Below, one piece after another: positions 9,575 through 17,904 of a DNA stretch of 64,000 bases. The notes under the pieces were generated by a model. The model worked only from the letters and a program-made list of their open reading frames with translations, ran no database searches and was not told where the DNA came from. Numbering within the stretch: position 1 is the first letter of the stretch; every line of letters begins with the position of its first letter. The position numbers and the translations under genes are program-made. Origin of the DNA: JAPPKS01 sp963667895 (GTDB lineage Bacteria > Poribacteria > WGA-4E > PCPOR2b); NCBI GenBank assembly GCA_965223985.1, contig OZ245030.1, positions 806,001-870,000 of the forward strand, read 5' to 3'.

Positions 9575-10162
9575 CTACAACTCCATTAGTTCCTCTTCTT
9601 TCGATTTCAGCAGTTGACTGATTCGATCGATATACTTGTCCGTTATCTTTTGCACTGGATCATCGTCGCCCTTTCTCTTTTCCCCTCCTCTTTCTTTTCC
9701 TTTCCTTGCCTTCGATGAAGTATCCTGTGATTTGTCAAGCTTTTGAATGGCGTCATTCGCATCACGCCGAACATTCCTTATGGCGATGCGTCCGTCTTCA
9801 GCTAACTTACTGACATATTTCGCCAATTCTATTCGCCGCTCCGTTGTAAGTTCAGGAACCTGAATGCGGATGACGTGTCCGTCGCTATTCGGATTTAATC
9901 CCAAATCCGATCTGGAAATCGCCTTTTCAATTTCCTTACTAACTGTCTTATCCCAAGGTTGAATCATAATGACGCGAGGTTCGGGGGTTGTGATTGTTGC
10001 AACCTGATTTATTGGGTTCCTCGTGCCGTAATATTCGACATATACACCGTCCAGTAACGAGGGGGAAGCTCGCCCTGTCTGTACCCGTGCAAAATTATTT
10101 GCAGTGGACTCTACAGCTTTTTTCATCCGCATTTCTGCATTACGAATAATCGTGTCAGACAT
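9575..10162 (-). CDS. frr: ribosome recycling factor
   Basis: RRF splits post-termination ribosomes together with EF-G. The sequence matches the family along its whole length: RMKKAVESTANNFARVQTGR at the N-terminus, VEYYGTRNPINQVATITTPEPR in domain II, then RRIELAKYVSKLAEDGRIAIRNVRRDAND. ATG 10162 was chosen over an upstream in-frame codon because GAGGAG lies seven bases before it. Between residues of about 145 and 167 the protein carries an unusual Lys/Gly/Arg-rich insertion (KARKGKERGGEKRKGDDD) in the C-terminal helix region, making it about ten residues longer than the usual 185. The gene follows tsf, with pyrH missing from the usual position. Confidence 0.96.
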   Translation of the reverse strand: MSDTIIRNAEMRMKKAVESTANNFARVQTGRASPSLLDGVYVEYYGTRNPINQVATITTPEPRVIMIQPWDKTVSKEIEKAISRSDLGLNPNSDGHVIRIQVPELTTERRIELAKYVSKLAEDGRIAIRNVRRDANDAIQKLDKSQDTSSKARKGKERGGEKRKGDDDPVQKITDKYIDRISQLLKSKEEELMEL

Positions 10163-10367
10163 TTGGAAACTCCTCATTTTTTGGACACTTTTTCAACGCA
10201 TTATCTAAGAAGACTAGTACATCTTGTGCCCAAATCATCAATCCATGTACACTCGCACCATTGATTACCATCACGCTTCAAATTTTAACATTATGGCGAT
10301 ACACCCGCTGTCAACGCTTTGGTTTGTAAGGATACCCGCGTTAAGGCGTCCTAATCGTCCGCTGCGT

Positions 10368-10967
10368 CTATTCGCTTTGTGCTAACACATAAAGTGTAAA
10401 TCGTCCTACAACAATGTTCTCCCCAAGCTGTGCAACCCCTTCTTGGATAAGTTGATTGACAGTTTTGTCGGTATCCCGAATGTAAGCCTGCTCCAGCAGG
10501 CAAACTTCAGAATAGAACTTCAAGATCCGTCCTTCAATGATTTTATCAGCTATGTGTTCCGGCTTTCCCTCTTCTAGAGCCTGTTTTCTCAGGATTATTT
10601 TCTCGGATTCCAAGGCGTTTTCTGGGACATCTAGTTTGCTGATATACTTCGGCTTTGATGCTGCGACCTGCATAGCAATGTCCTTTGCCAGTTTCTGAAA
10701 TTGTTCTGTCCGAGCGACGAAATCTGTTTCACAGTTCAGTTCAACCAGTGAGCCGATCCTGTTACCGGGGTGAATATATGAGACGATGAGCCCTTCAGAG
10801 GCGGTGCGCGCGCTTTTTAGTTCCGTCGCTTTAAGACCTTTTTCCCGCAAGTATTGAATCGCAGTTTCCATGTCACCGTTAGATTCCATTAGGGCTTTCT
10901 TACAATCCATGATTCCCGCGCTCGTGCGTACGCGCAGCTCACTGACCATTTTTGCGGTAATATTCAT
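10368..10967 (-). CDS. tsf: translation elongation factor Ts
   Basis: EF-Ts is the guanine-nucleotide exchange factor for EF-Tu. The protein starts MNITAKMVSELRVRTSAGIM and continues with DCKKALMES, the UBA-like N-terminal domain. The core contains LVELNCETDFVARTEQF, the highly conserved EF-Tu-contacting segment with the TDFVA motif. At 199 residues it is the short bacterial form with a single C-terminal core domain. ATG 10967 has GGAGGT ten bases upstream; the longer open frame upstream is not needed. It follows rpsB by about 130 bases. Confidence 0.96.
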   Translation of the reverse strand: MNITAKMVSELRVRTSAGIMDCKKALMESNGDMETAIQYLREKGLKATELKSARTASEGLIVSYIHPGNRIGSLVELNCETDFVARTEQFQKLAKDIAMQVAASKPKYISKLDVPENALESEKIILRKQALEEGKPEHIADKIIEGRILKFYSEVCLLEQAYIRDTDKTVNQLIQEGVAQLGENIVVGRFTLYVLAQSE

Positions 10968-11099
10968 TAAATTGTTTACCTCCGTTCTGTTTTGACGGAA
11001 GACAGTACCAAGCCTTGAATCAGCTTGCTTGCCCATCTGTGGTTTCTTTCGCGAGATTATCTTCTCCAACGAGGTGCGTAATGAGAGGGAGGAAAATCA

Positions 11100-11888
11100 T
11101 TAATCTCCGGCAGGTTCTGGTGTTTCTTCGTGAACTTCCACATCAATTTTTGGCTCCGGTACCCCGCTCGCCGGTTGTGATATTTCCAAGTCATCCGCAC
11201 CCTGCAAAGCACTCGCTCGGCCTTCGATAATCGCACTTGCGAGGACAGAACAGATTAGTTTGATTGCGCGTATGGCGTCGTCATTCCCAGGTATTGGAAA
11301 ATCAACAGGGTCTGGATCCCAGTTGGTATCAACAATCGAAATCACCGGAACTCCAAGCTTATTCGCTTCCCGAACAGCTGTCTGTTCCTTGCGGACATCG
11401 GTAACAATAATGGCTTTGGGAAGACGCCCCATGGTCTTAATTCCGGCTAAGTTATTGTTCAACTTAATCTTCTCACGTCTTAACTGTATGGCTTCTTTTT
11501 TCGGAAGTTTCTCAAAAAGTCCGCTTTCGTCGTCACTTTCCAGTTTTTTCAACCGGTCGCTACTGCGTCTGATAGTTTCGAAATTTGTCAACATGCCCCC
11601 TAACCAACGATGATTCACATAGAACATTTGACATCTCGTCGCTTCTTCCACCACTGTCTCCTGAGATTGCTTTTTAGTGCCAACAAAAAGTACCGCACCA
11701 CCACGCGCAGCAACTTCCTGCAAGAATTGACATGCTTTTTGAAGCAATGCCAAGGTTTTCTGGAGATCGATGATGTAAATCCCATTACGTTCGGCAAAAA
11801 TGTACTTTGCCATTTTGGGATTCCATCGTCGTGTCTGATGACCAAAATGAACTCCCGCTTCCAGGAGTTCTTTCATCGTAACTGTCAA
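11100..11888 (-). CDS. rpsB: 30S ribosomal protein S2
   Basis: S2 belongs to the small subunit and helps bind S1. The signature is clear: MKELLEAGVHFGHQTRRWNP, then YIFAERNGIYIIDLQKT, then VNHRWLGGMLTNF, and a C-terminal PGNDDAIRAIKLI block. An acidic extension of about 35 residues (VEVHEETPEPAGD at the end) follows the conserved core. I chose the TTG at 11888 because AAGGAGG lies five bases upstream, whereas the internal ATG at 11876 would be too far from it. A consensus-like promoter lies about 130 bases upstream. Confidence 0.96.
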   Translation of the reverse strand: MTVTMKELLEAGVHFGHQTRRWNPKMAKYIFAERNGIYIIDLQKTLALLQKACQFLQEVAARGGAVLFVGTKKQSQETVVEEATRCQMFYVNHRWLGGMLTNFETIRRSSDRLKKLESDDESGLFEKLPKKEAIQLRREKIKLNNNLAGIKTMGRLPKAIIVTDVRKEQTAVREANKLGVPVISIVDTNWDPDPVDFPIPGNDDAIRAIKLICSVLASAIIEGRASALQGADDLEISQPASGVPEPKIDVEVHEETPEPAGD

Positions 11889-12018
11889 GAAATCCTCCTT
11901 AATGTCTGGGTTTTTCTTACACTTCCCTCACGTTCACATCCAACTCCCAAAAAAAGAGCACCCATTGTGAAATCAGGAAGTGTGCTTTTTGTTCAAAATC
12001 ACACATAACATAAGCCAA

Positions 12019-12048
12019 AATATAACATATTTCTTGAGAAGGTGTCAA
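12019..12048 (-). promoter_or_regulatory. sigma70-type promoter for rpsB-tsf
   Basis: On the minus strand TTGACA (12048-12043) is followed after 18 bases by TATATT (12024-12019), close to the sigma70 consensus. It points toward rpsB and would give a leader of about 120 bases. That leader contains a weak imperfect hairpin ending in a T run (about 11945-11995), which might be an S2 autoregulatory or attenuator structure. The hairpin is uncertain. Confidence 0.6.
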
Positions 12049-12176
12049 GCATAGAAAGCATACAAATACAGCAACTGTGAAAACGTCGAGAAAATTATCG
12101 CACATCCAAATTGGAGATCTTATCGCTTCAACCTTTTGTTGTAGCGGGTCTCCAAGAATCCAGCGAAAGGTAATTT

Positions 12177-12935
12177 CTAGTCTATCTCATAAACATCGGA
12201 TTTGGTTCTACCACGCCGCAACGAAAAGAGTTTTTGCATCTCCGGCGGCATTCGTACGTATGTCTCAGGCCAGATTGGTTCAATGTGTGAATTGACGTAA
12301 TGATTGAACCATCGGGCGTGATACGCGATATTCAACCCAACACGAATCTGATCTCCGGTGTTGGGCGTAGCAGTATGGAGTGTGCCGCCGTGCCACAGAA
12401 GAACCGAACCCGGCTGACCGGTAGCAACTTTGACTAGTGGACTCGCAAAGGGAATTTCCGTCGGCTGAAACTTGAAACGGCATTTGTGGCTCATCGGTAC
12501 AACCGCAGTGGCGCCATTGTTCTCCGTGAAATCGGTGAGCATCCACATGGTGTTAATTAGCCACGGAACATTGGGTACCTTGTGAAAGAAATTGGCTTCG
12601 TCGACGTGTAGACCATATCCGAGCGACCCGGGCCATATCGGCTTAGCACACACCTCGGTGACCCGGCAATCCGAACCGAGGAAGTAGTGTGCAACCGCAA
12701 GCACGTCCGGGTGGGTCATGAATTGCCAGACCCGATCGTCCAAGTTGTACATGCCCGACATTGTCGTACTCTCATGAGGGGCACCAGAGTTGTAGTCTTG
12801 GTAACGCGAGTCGTCATGCATCTCCAAACAACGCTCGGAAATCTCAGCCGCAAGATTCACGGGCATTCGATCCGCGAGTATGCAATAGCCATAGGTGTCA
12901 AGGTGGTGAATTGCCGATTCGATTTCATTTTTCAT
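12177..12935 (-). CDS. phytanoyl-CoA dioxygenase (PhyH) family protein
   Basis: This is a member of the Fe(II)/2-oxoglutarate-dependent PhyH oxygenases. The iron-binding HxD is seen in GYGLHVDEANFFH, and the distal His is in LLWHGGTLHTATPNTGDQIR, where the Arg would bind 2-oxoglutarate. NGATAVVPMSHK is the usual segment between them. The substrate cannot be told from sequence; PhyH paralogues act on many small molecules. The start is uncertain. ATG 12935 is preferred because the domain begins just after it and GAGAG is upstream, but 12953 is possible. It stands alone, on the strand opposite the next gene. Confidence 0.85.
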   Translation of the reverse strand: MKNEIESAIHHLDTYGYCILADRMPVNLAAEISERCLEMHDDSRYQDYNSGAPHESTTMSGMYNLDDRVWQFMTHPDVLAVAHYFLGSDCRVTEVCAKPIWPGSLGYGLHVDEANFFHKVPNVPWLINTMWMLTDFTENNGATAVVPMSHKCRFKFQPTEIPFASPLVKVATGQPGSVLLWHGGTLHTATPNTGDQIRVGLNIAYHARWFNHYVNSHIEPIWPETYVRMPPEMQKLFSLRRGRTKSDVYEID

Positions 12936-13385
12936 CGTAGCACTCTCTGTCATCTGTTCTTCGGTTTGCTTGCCAATCAATACGTGGCGCCTGATTCCCA
13001 CTTATCCTTGACGATTTCTGGGACGGGTCGTATAATTTGCTCAACGGCGTGATTTGGATTGTATCAGATTTTGGAAGTCGATTCAATCGAAAAATCCTGA
13101 GTTAGAACTTTATGCGAGTGTTCCTTCTCGATCATCAGAGCTTAGACTAATTGAACCTGCAGGATTGTCGATAAGAGGCTTGCCATGCCTCGTTTCAAAT
13201 CCCGATCCTGAGACCTTATCGCTTTCCCTTATCAAGAGGGAGAAACACTAGACTGCTTCCGCTAGATTGGCAAATCAGCGAATCTATCTGCTACGAGTCA
13301 CACGCTTCAACAATTGACACCTAAACTACAAGTTGTTTAACAAAATGGAATAGTCCCCAAAGCTTGATCAAAAGGAGAATTTGCT

Positions 13386-14126
13386 TTGAAACTCATATAC
13401 AAACTCACATATATCGCTCTTGGTGGTGTATTGATGCTAATCGGGATGATAACAGCAACCGTTATTACTCCTAACCTCGTCGCACAAAGAATTGGCGACA
13501 CTTTCGGTAAAATTACCTGTACAGAGTTAGAAGTTGTTGATGAAAAAGGGCAGACTGGTATTAGGCTATACACCAGGAAACATATTCCTGGAGGTATTGT
13601 ATGGGTCTATGATGAATCGGGCACCCAAGCTATTGGATTGGGCGTCACCAAAGATGGGGGCGCCATAGATGTTTGTGACAAATCAGGGGAGATTGCCATT
13701 AGTTTGGGTGTTACTGAAGACGGCGGTATGGTACAAGTCTATGATCGGGCAGAATGGCCGCTTGCTGTCTTGGGGGCTGCTGAGAATGGAAACGCGGGCA
13801 CAGTAACTGTCTATGATAAATTGGGCACAATTCTCGCTGGGATTGGTGGTAATAAAGATTCCAGCGGGGGACAGATGAGTGTCTTTGATGAAGCAGGAAA
13901 GCGGGTCGCTGGGTTGCTAAGCACTGAATACGGCAGCACAGTATCTGTCTATGATAACGAAACAGGTAAGCGAATCGTTGGTATGGTTGCTAGTCCTGAA
14001 GATGGAGGCAGCATTGTGATCTCGGATAAAGCAAGGACGGCTGCGATTGGCATGGCGGTCGATAAAGAAGGGGGAAGGGTTGAAGTTTTTGATGAAGCTA
14101 GGAAGGTAATAGCATCGTTGCCCTAA
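13386..14126 (+). CDS. 22-residue-repeat exported protein (solenoid-like)
   Basis: The N-terminus has a hydrophobic segment (GGVLMLIGMITATVITPNLVAQ) that should be a signal or anchor. It is followed by a conserved lead-in, FGKITCTELEVVDEKGQTGI. The rest is about eight imperfect repeats of roughly 22 residues with the pattern V-x-V-x-D-x-x-G-x-x-x-x-x-L-G-x-x-E-x-G-G. Two related proteins lie at 57386 and 58508. The spacing of Gly and alternating hydrophobics suggests a beta-solenoid on the cell surface or in the periplasm; no catalytic motif is visible. The TTG at 13386 is supported by AAGGAG at 13372-13377. I do not recognise a named family. Confidence 0.75.
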   Translation: MKLIYKLTYIALGGVLMLIGMITATVITPNLVAQRIGDTFGKITCTELEVVDEKGQTGIRLYTRKHIPGGIVWVYDESGTQAIGLGVTKDGGAIDVCDKSGEIAISLGVTEDGGMVQVYDRAEWPLAVLGAAENGNAGTVTVYDKLGTILAGIGGNKDSSGGQMSVFDEAGKRVAGLLSTEYGSTVSVYDNETGKRIVGMVASPEDGGSIVISDKARTAAIGMAVDKEGGRVEVFDEARKVIASLP

Positions 14127-14370
14127 CTAGAAAAGTGACAAGATTCGGGTTTCTCAGGAGCTCGGTTTGTGTGCACCGATATCTCGTTTGAAGTGACCCC
14201 ATTTTTCTGGACACAAATTGATTATATTAAGAGGGTGTTTGAAGTTTTGGACTCACATGCAATATGTTAGTGCTAGGTTGTTAATTCAGAATGAAATATC
14301 CAAGTTCCGAATTGTGTTCTGATGCCCGTTATACGCGGCCTCGAATTCAGCAAGAGTCCTATATCTCGGA

Positions 14371-14645
14371 CGGATTGTCGTTTGGTATTGTGATACCGCT
14401 AATGTGTACGATGGCAGTCATTTCAAACATCTCATTGATGGGGTCAGTCACCAAATGGTTGTTTTTGCCGATGCAACGTTTGCCAAGGTCGATCTCCCAA
14501 TATGCGTTTGTGCCGACGAGGCAAATGAAATTGTCGAATGTTAATAGGACCTATTTTGTTGGTATTGACGTTAGATTCAAAGAAAGTGACGTATGGCTGT
14601 TGGGTCTACTTCAAAGCACGCCTCGCTTTTACGATGGCTTAATTT
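14371..14645 (+). pseudogene. decayed transposase fragment (DDE-type insertion sequence)
   Basis: Two adjoining frames together give a recognisable transposase C-terminus. In the frame of 14392, DTANVYDGSHFKHLIDGVS and then QMVVFADATFAKVD can be read. About 14490 onward, the next frame gives PNMRLCRRGK, a stop, then RMLIGPILLVLTLDSKKV and CWVYFKARLAFTMA. This resembles the NLKxCxRGxWNxRMLIETVLSML...ARLAFTMAAFN end of DDE transposases as I remember them. The frame changes and stop codons show it is dead. The sequence TGACCCCATTTTTCTGGACA about 190 bases upstream (14192 onward) may be the remains of an IS end. No intact inverted repeats were found. Confidence 0.6.
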
Positions 14646-14647
14646 AA

Positions 14648-15038
14648 TTTCTAGGTACAGTGGAAGGACATTGCTGAAATGCTGAAACCTCTGCAGGCAT
14701 GAATATAGTCAAACGGACACCTATAATTGGGGATGAAAAGAGTTGTCACCATGAAAACGCGATATCCGTTTTTATTTTACGAAACGAACCCAAACCGAGC
14801 AGGTGTAATGGCGAAGGAATTGTGTTAGGAGAGCAGTTGCGCAAAGTGCCGGATAGCTTTACAACAGCGGCGGAAATCTGAAGTGTGATATCCGTTTTCT
14901 GCGATACGAACCCGAACTAATCTGTGATATTCCCGTAAGACAAGAAAGGCTGTCTCCAACAAATCCTGAGAATCCAAAATCCAGTGAATTCCGAATCCAG
15001 ACAACGCATTTCGGGGCATAAAATGGAAAAATCAACGC
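14648..15038. repeat. non-coding stretch with a degenerate direct repeat
   Basis: No convincing gene is present. A degenerate direct repeat is visible: GATATCCGTTTTtattttACGAAACGAACCC near 14760 and a close relative, GATATCCGTTTTctgcgATACGAACCC, near 14886. The stretch lies between the transposase relic and the FRG gene and looks like debris of mobile DNA. Confidence 0.35.
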
Positions 15039-15818
15039 ATGCACGGGCAAATTGAGATATCTAGCTTAGCGGACTACATCAACCAAATCGACACGATAAC
15101 CTATCCCGAAAAGAGTTATCTCTATCGTGGGCAGGAGAATGAAGACTGGCAAGTGAACAGCAGCGCTTATCGTCGCTTAGAAAGGCAACAAGCTGTTCCA
15201 TCTGATGTTCCGTCTGATGTGTTACATCTTCTGTGGCGATACTATCTTAAACAAATCATCAATGAGATACAACTAAGATATCCATCTACATACAGGAACC
15301 TGCACCCGTTAGAGTGTATGGCACATCTACAGCATAACAGAGTGGCGACAGGATTGATTGATTTTACATTCAGCCCCTTGGTTGCTCTTTGGGTCGCCTG
15401 CGCCAATAAGGATATAAATGGCAAAGTATTTGTGTTAGAAAATGAGAATGAGAAAATTAAAGACATAGACACACTTGAAACGCTTCAGCGCGATTTAGGT
15501 ACGTTTTTTGGCGAGAACCAAGAGCAGTGGTATCTTTGGTCTCCCACTTTGGACAGCCGGACGGTAGACACTGAACGCATGACCATGCAGCAATCGGTAT
15601 TTCTATTTGGCTTACCTGAAATGGATGGGGGGATGACCGATCAAAAAATTTTCATCCCCGCTGAACACAAAGAAGATCTGAGATCGGAATTGGCAAAAAT
15701 GGGAATCTCGGAAGAAACGCTATTTTCCGATCTGCTCGGTTTCTTTGAGAGAAACACTCAGGAACAACCTTATGACCTAGGACTTGTCACATTCAACGAT
15801 GGAGAAACCCTGCCGTGA
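15039..15818 (+). CDS. FRG-domain protein
   Basis: The N-terminal half carries the FRG domain, named for its F/Y-R-G motif: SYLYRGQENEDWQVNSSAYRRL. The second conserved block, MAHLQHNRVATGLIDFTFSPLVALWVAC, includes the family's H-x-x-x-x-T-x-L-D-x-T-x-x-P pattern. The domain's biochemical activity is not established; it occurs in many accessory and phage-linked genes. ATG 15039 has only a weak upstream GGA. The stop overlaps the start of the following TPR gene by four bases (GTGA), so the two are translationally coupled and probably act together. It sits in an island between a transposase relic and alaS. Confidence 0.8.
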   Translation: MHGQIEISSLADYINQIDTITYPEKSYLYRGQENEDWQVNSSAYRRLERQQAVPSDVPSDVLHLLWRYYLKQIINEIQLRYPSTYRNLHPLECMAHLQHNRVATGLIDFTFSPLVALWVACANKDINGKVFVLENENEKIKDIDTLETLQRDLGTFFGENQEQWYLWSPTLDSRTVDTERMTMQQSVFLFGLPEMDGGMTDQKIFIPAEHKEDLRSELAKMGISEETLFSDLLGFFERNTQEQPYDLGLVTFNDGETLP

Positions 15819-17680
15819 AAAATAGCTCAACAGCCGAAGATAAGCGCTACTACAACTATTTTCAACGGGGCAATGTTAAATTGGTCACAAAGAAATACGA
15901 TGGAGCCATTGAAGACTACGACAAGGCAATTGAGCTGAAACCGGACTACGCACCCACCTATAACTTTCGGGGCTACGCTTACCGGGAAAAGGGCGAGTAC
16001 AACAGTGCCATCGATGACTTGAACAGAGCCATAGAACTCAAAAACGATTATGCCGACGCCTATATCAATCGTGGGGTTGCTTACGGGGTTAAAGGCGAGT
16101 TTGACCTTGCCATCGCAGATATGAACACAGCCATACAACTCAAACCAAACCTCGCCGAAGCCTATTACAATCGCGGGGTTGTTTACGGCATAACAGGCGA
16201 AGTTGACTGCTCCATTCAAGATTATACCACAGCGATAAAACTGAAACGCGACTACGCGATTGCTTATAACAATCGCGGTTTGGCTTACGCGGTAAAAGAC
16301 GAGTTTGAGCGTGCCATTGTAGATTATAACAAAGCGGTACAACTCAAACCCAAGTTTGCCGAGGCATATAACAATCGCGCGATTGTCTATCGCGACAAGG
16401 GCGATTATGACCTTGCTATTGAAGACAGCAACCGGGCGATACAACTCAAACCCAGATTTGCTGAAGCATATAACAATCGCGGTAATGCCTACGAGGGTAA
16501 AGGCAATTATGACCGGGCAATCGAAGATTATGACAAAGCAATACAACTCACAAACGACTTTGCCGAATTATATAACAACCGTGGCAATGCCTACAGCCAT
16601 AAAGGCGAGTTTCACCTTGCCATTGAAGATTACAACACGGCGATAGGCCTTAAACCAGAACTCGCCTCAGCCTATTACAATCGTGGAGAGGCTTACTATA
16701 AAAAAAGCGAAGTTGACCGCGCAATCGAAGACTATACCAAAGCAATACAACTCAAAAACGATTATGCCGAGCCGTATAACAATCGTGGTAATGCTTACCG
16801 AGATAAAGGTAAGGTTGACCGCGCCATAGTGGACTATAACAAAGCCATAGAACTCAAACCAAACCTTGCCCTAGCCTATTACAATCGCGGCAACGCTTAC
16901 CGAGATAGAGGCGACTTTGATCGCGCCATAGTGGACTATAACAAAGCCATAGAACTCAAACCAAACCTTGCCGCATCCTATAATAATCGGGGTTTAGCTT
17001 ACGGGGGTAAAGGCGAGTTTGACCTTGCCATCGCAGACTATACCAAAGCCATAGAACTCAAAGACGATTATGCAGGTGCCTATAACAATCGTGGCATTTC
17101 CCACTACAACATAGCCAATTTTGACCGGGCTATTGAAGACTGTGACAAAGCGATTCAACTCAAACCGAATCTTGCCGAAGCTTACATCAATCGGGGGGTA
17201 GCTTACAACAAACAGGGCGATTATGAACGTGCCATCATAGACTATAACAAGGCAATACGACTCAAACGTGATTATGCTGAGGCCTATTACAATCGGGGAG
17301 TAGCTTACGGCAAAAAGGAAGAGTATAACAGTGCTATTGAAGACTATAACACGGCGATAAAGCTGAAACCGACGCTTGTTGAAGCCTACAACAATCGCGG
17401 GGTGGCTTACAACAAACAGGGCGATTATGAACGTGCCATCATAGACTATAACAAGGCAATACGACTCAAACGTGATTATGCTGAGGCCTATTACAATCGC
17501 GGTGAGACGTGGTTACACATCGGAGAATGGGAGAAAGCCAAATTAGATTTGACCGTTGCGGAGGCGATGGGAGTAATTATCATTGATGCATTTTGCAACG
17601 ACTATGCAAGCGTTTCGGACTTCGAGGAAAAACATAGCGTTAAGCTGCCGGAAGACATCGGCGCAATGCTGACACCCTAG
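15815..17680 (+). CDS. TPR-repeat protein coupled to the FRG gene
   Basis: This 621-residue protein is a nearly uninterrupted array of about 16 to 17 canonical 34-residue TPRs of the form AYNNRGxAYxxKGExDxAIxDYxKAIxLKP, from about residue 10 to 580, followed by a short unrelated C-terminal domain. There is no signal peptide or membrane helix, so it is probably cytoplasmic. The GTG at 15815 overlaps the FRG stop and has GGAG upstream. The repeats are very similar to each other at the DNA level, including two nearly identical blocks near 17200-17290 and 17400-17490, which suggests recent internal duplication. Its role as a partner or sensor of the FRG protein is inference. Confidence 0.85.
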   Translation: MKNSSTAEDKRYYNYFQRGNVKLVTKKYDGAIEDYDKAIELKPDYAPTYNFRGYAYREKGEYNSAIDDLNRAIELKNDYADAYINRGVAYGVKGEFDLAIADMNTAIQLKPNLAEAYYNRGVVYGITGEVDCSIQDYTTAIKLKRDYAIAYNNRGLAYAVKDEFERAIVDYNKAVQLKPKFAEAYNNRAIVYRDKGDYDLAIEDSNRAIQLKPRFAEAYNNRGNAYEGKGNYDRAIEDYDKAIQLTNDFAELYNNRGNAYSHKGEFHLAIEDYNTAIGLKPELASAYYNRGEAYYKKSEVDRAIEDYTKAIQLKNDYAEPYNNRGNAYRDKGKVDRAIVDYNKAIELKPNLALAYYNRGNAYRDRGDFDRAIVDYNKAIELKPNLAASYNNRGLAYGGKGEFDLAIADYTKAIELKDDYAGAYNNRGISHYNIANFDRAIEDCDKAIQLKPNLAEAYINRGVAYNKQGDYERAIIDYNKAIRLKRDYAEAYYNRGVAYGKKEEYNSAIEDYNTAIKLKPTLVEAYNNRGVAYNKQGDYERAIIDYNKAIRLKRDYAEAYYNRGETWLHIGEWEKAKLDLTVAEAMGVIIIDAFCNDYASVSDFEEKHSVKLPEDIGAMLTP

Positions 17681-17736
17681 TGAGCATGACTGACAAATCC
17701 GCCCCCACATCAACTAAGACGGGGACGTTATCAGTC

Positions 17737-17766
17737 TTGAAAATGGGATTGGCGATCTGATATAAT
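17737..17766 (+). promoter_or_regulatory. sigma70-type promoter for alaS
   Basis: TTGAAA (17737-17742) and TATAAT (17761-17766) are separated by 18 bases, a good sigma70 match. It lies about 140 bases before alaS and would give a leader of about 130 bases. I see no clear T-box or other known leader class. Confidence 0.6.
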
Positions 17767-17904
17767 TGTAATGGCGACTTACTCCGATGGAGATGGCCGT
17801 TCGGGGGGTAAGGGCGATTAGCCAAATTAGAGAATCGTCCTCAGCGGAAACATTTGAGATTGGAATAATGATCGTAAACTCCAGATCAGAGAGAATAATC
17901 GTTT

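Noticed and set aside
14291..14647. 118-codon frame MKYPSSELCSDARY...
   Set aside because: The protein sense lies in other frames (transposase relic); this frame is an accident of decay.
14825..15019. 64-codon minus-strand frame near the FRG gene
   Set aside because: Overlaps the degenerate direct repeat and lacks a ribosome site.
16356..16646. Secondary frames inside the TPR array
   Set aside because: Shadows produced by the 102-base TPR periodicity.
17767..17904. T-box leader before alaS
   Set aside because: No specifier loop or conserved T-box sequence could be recognised.
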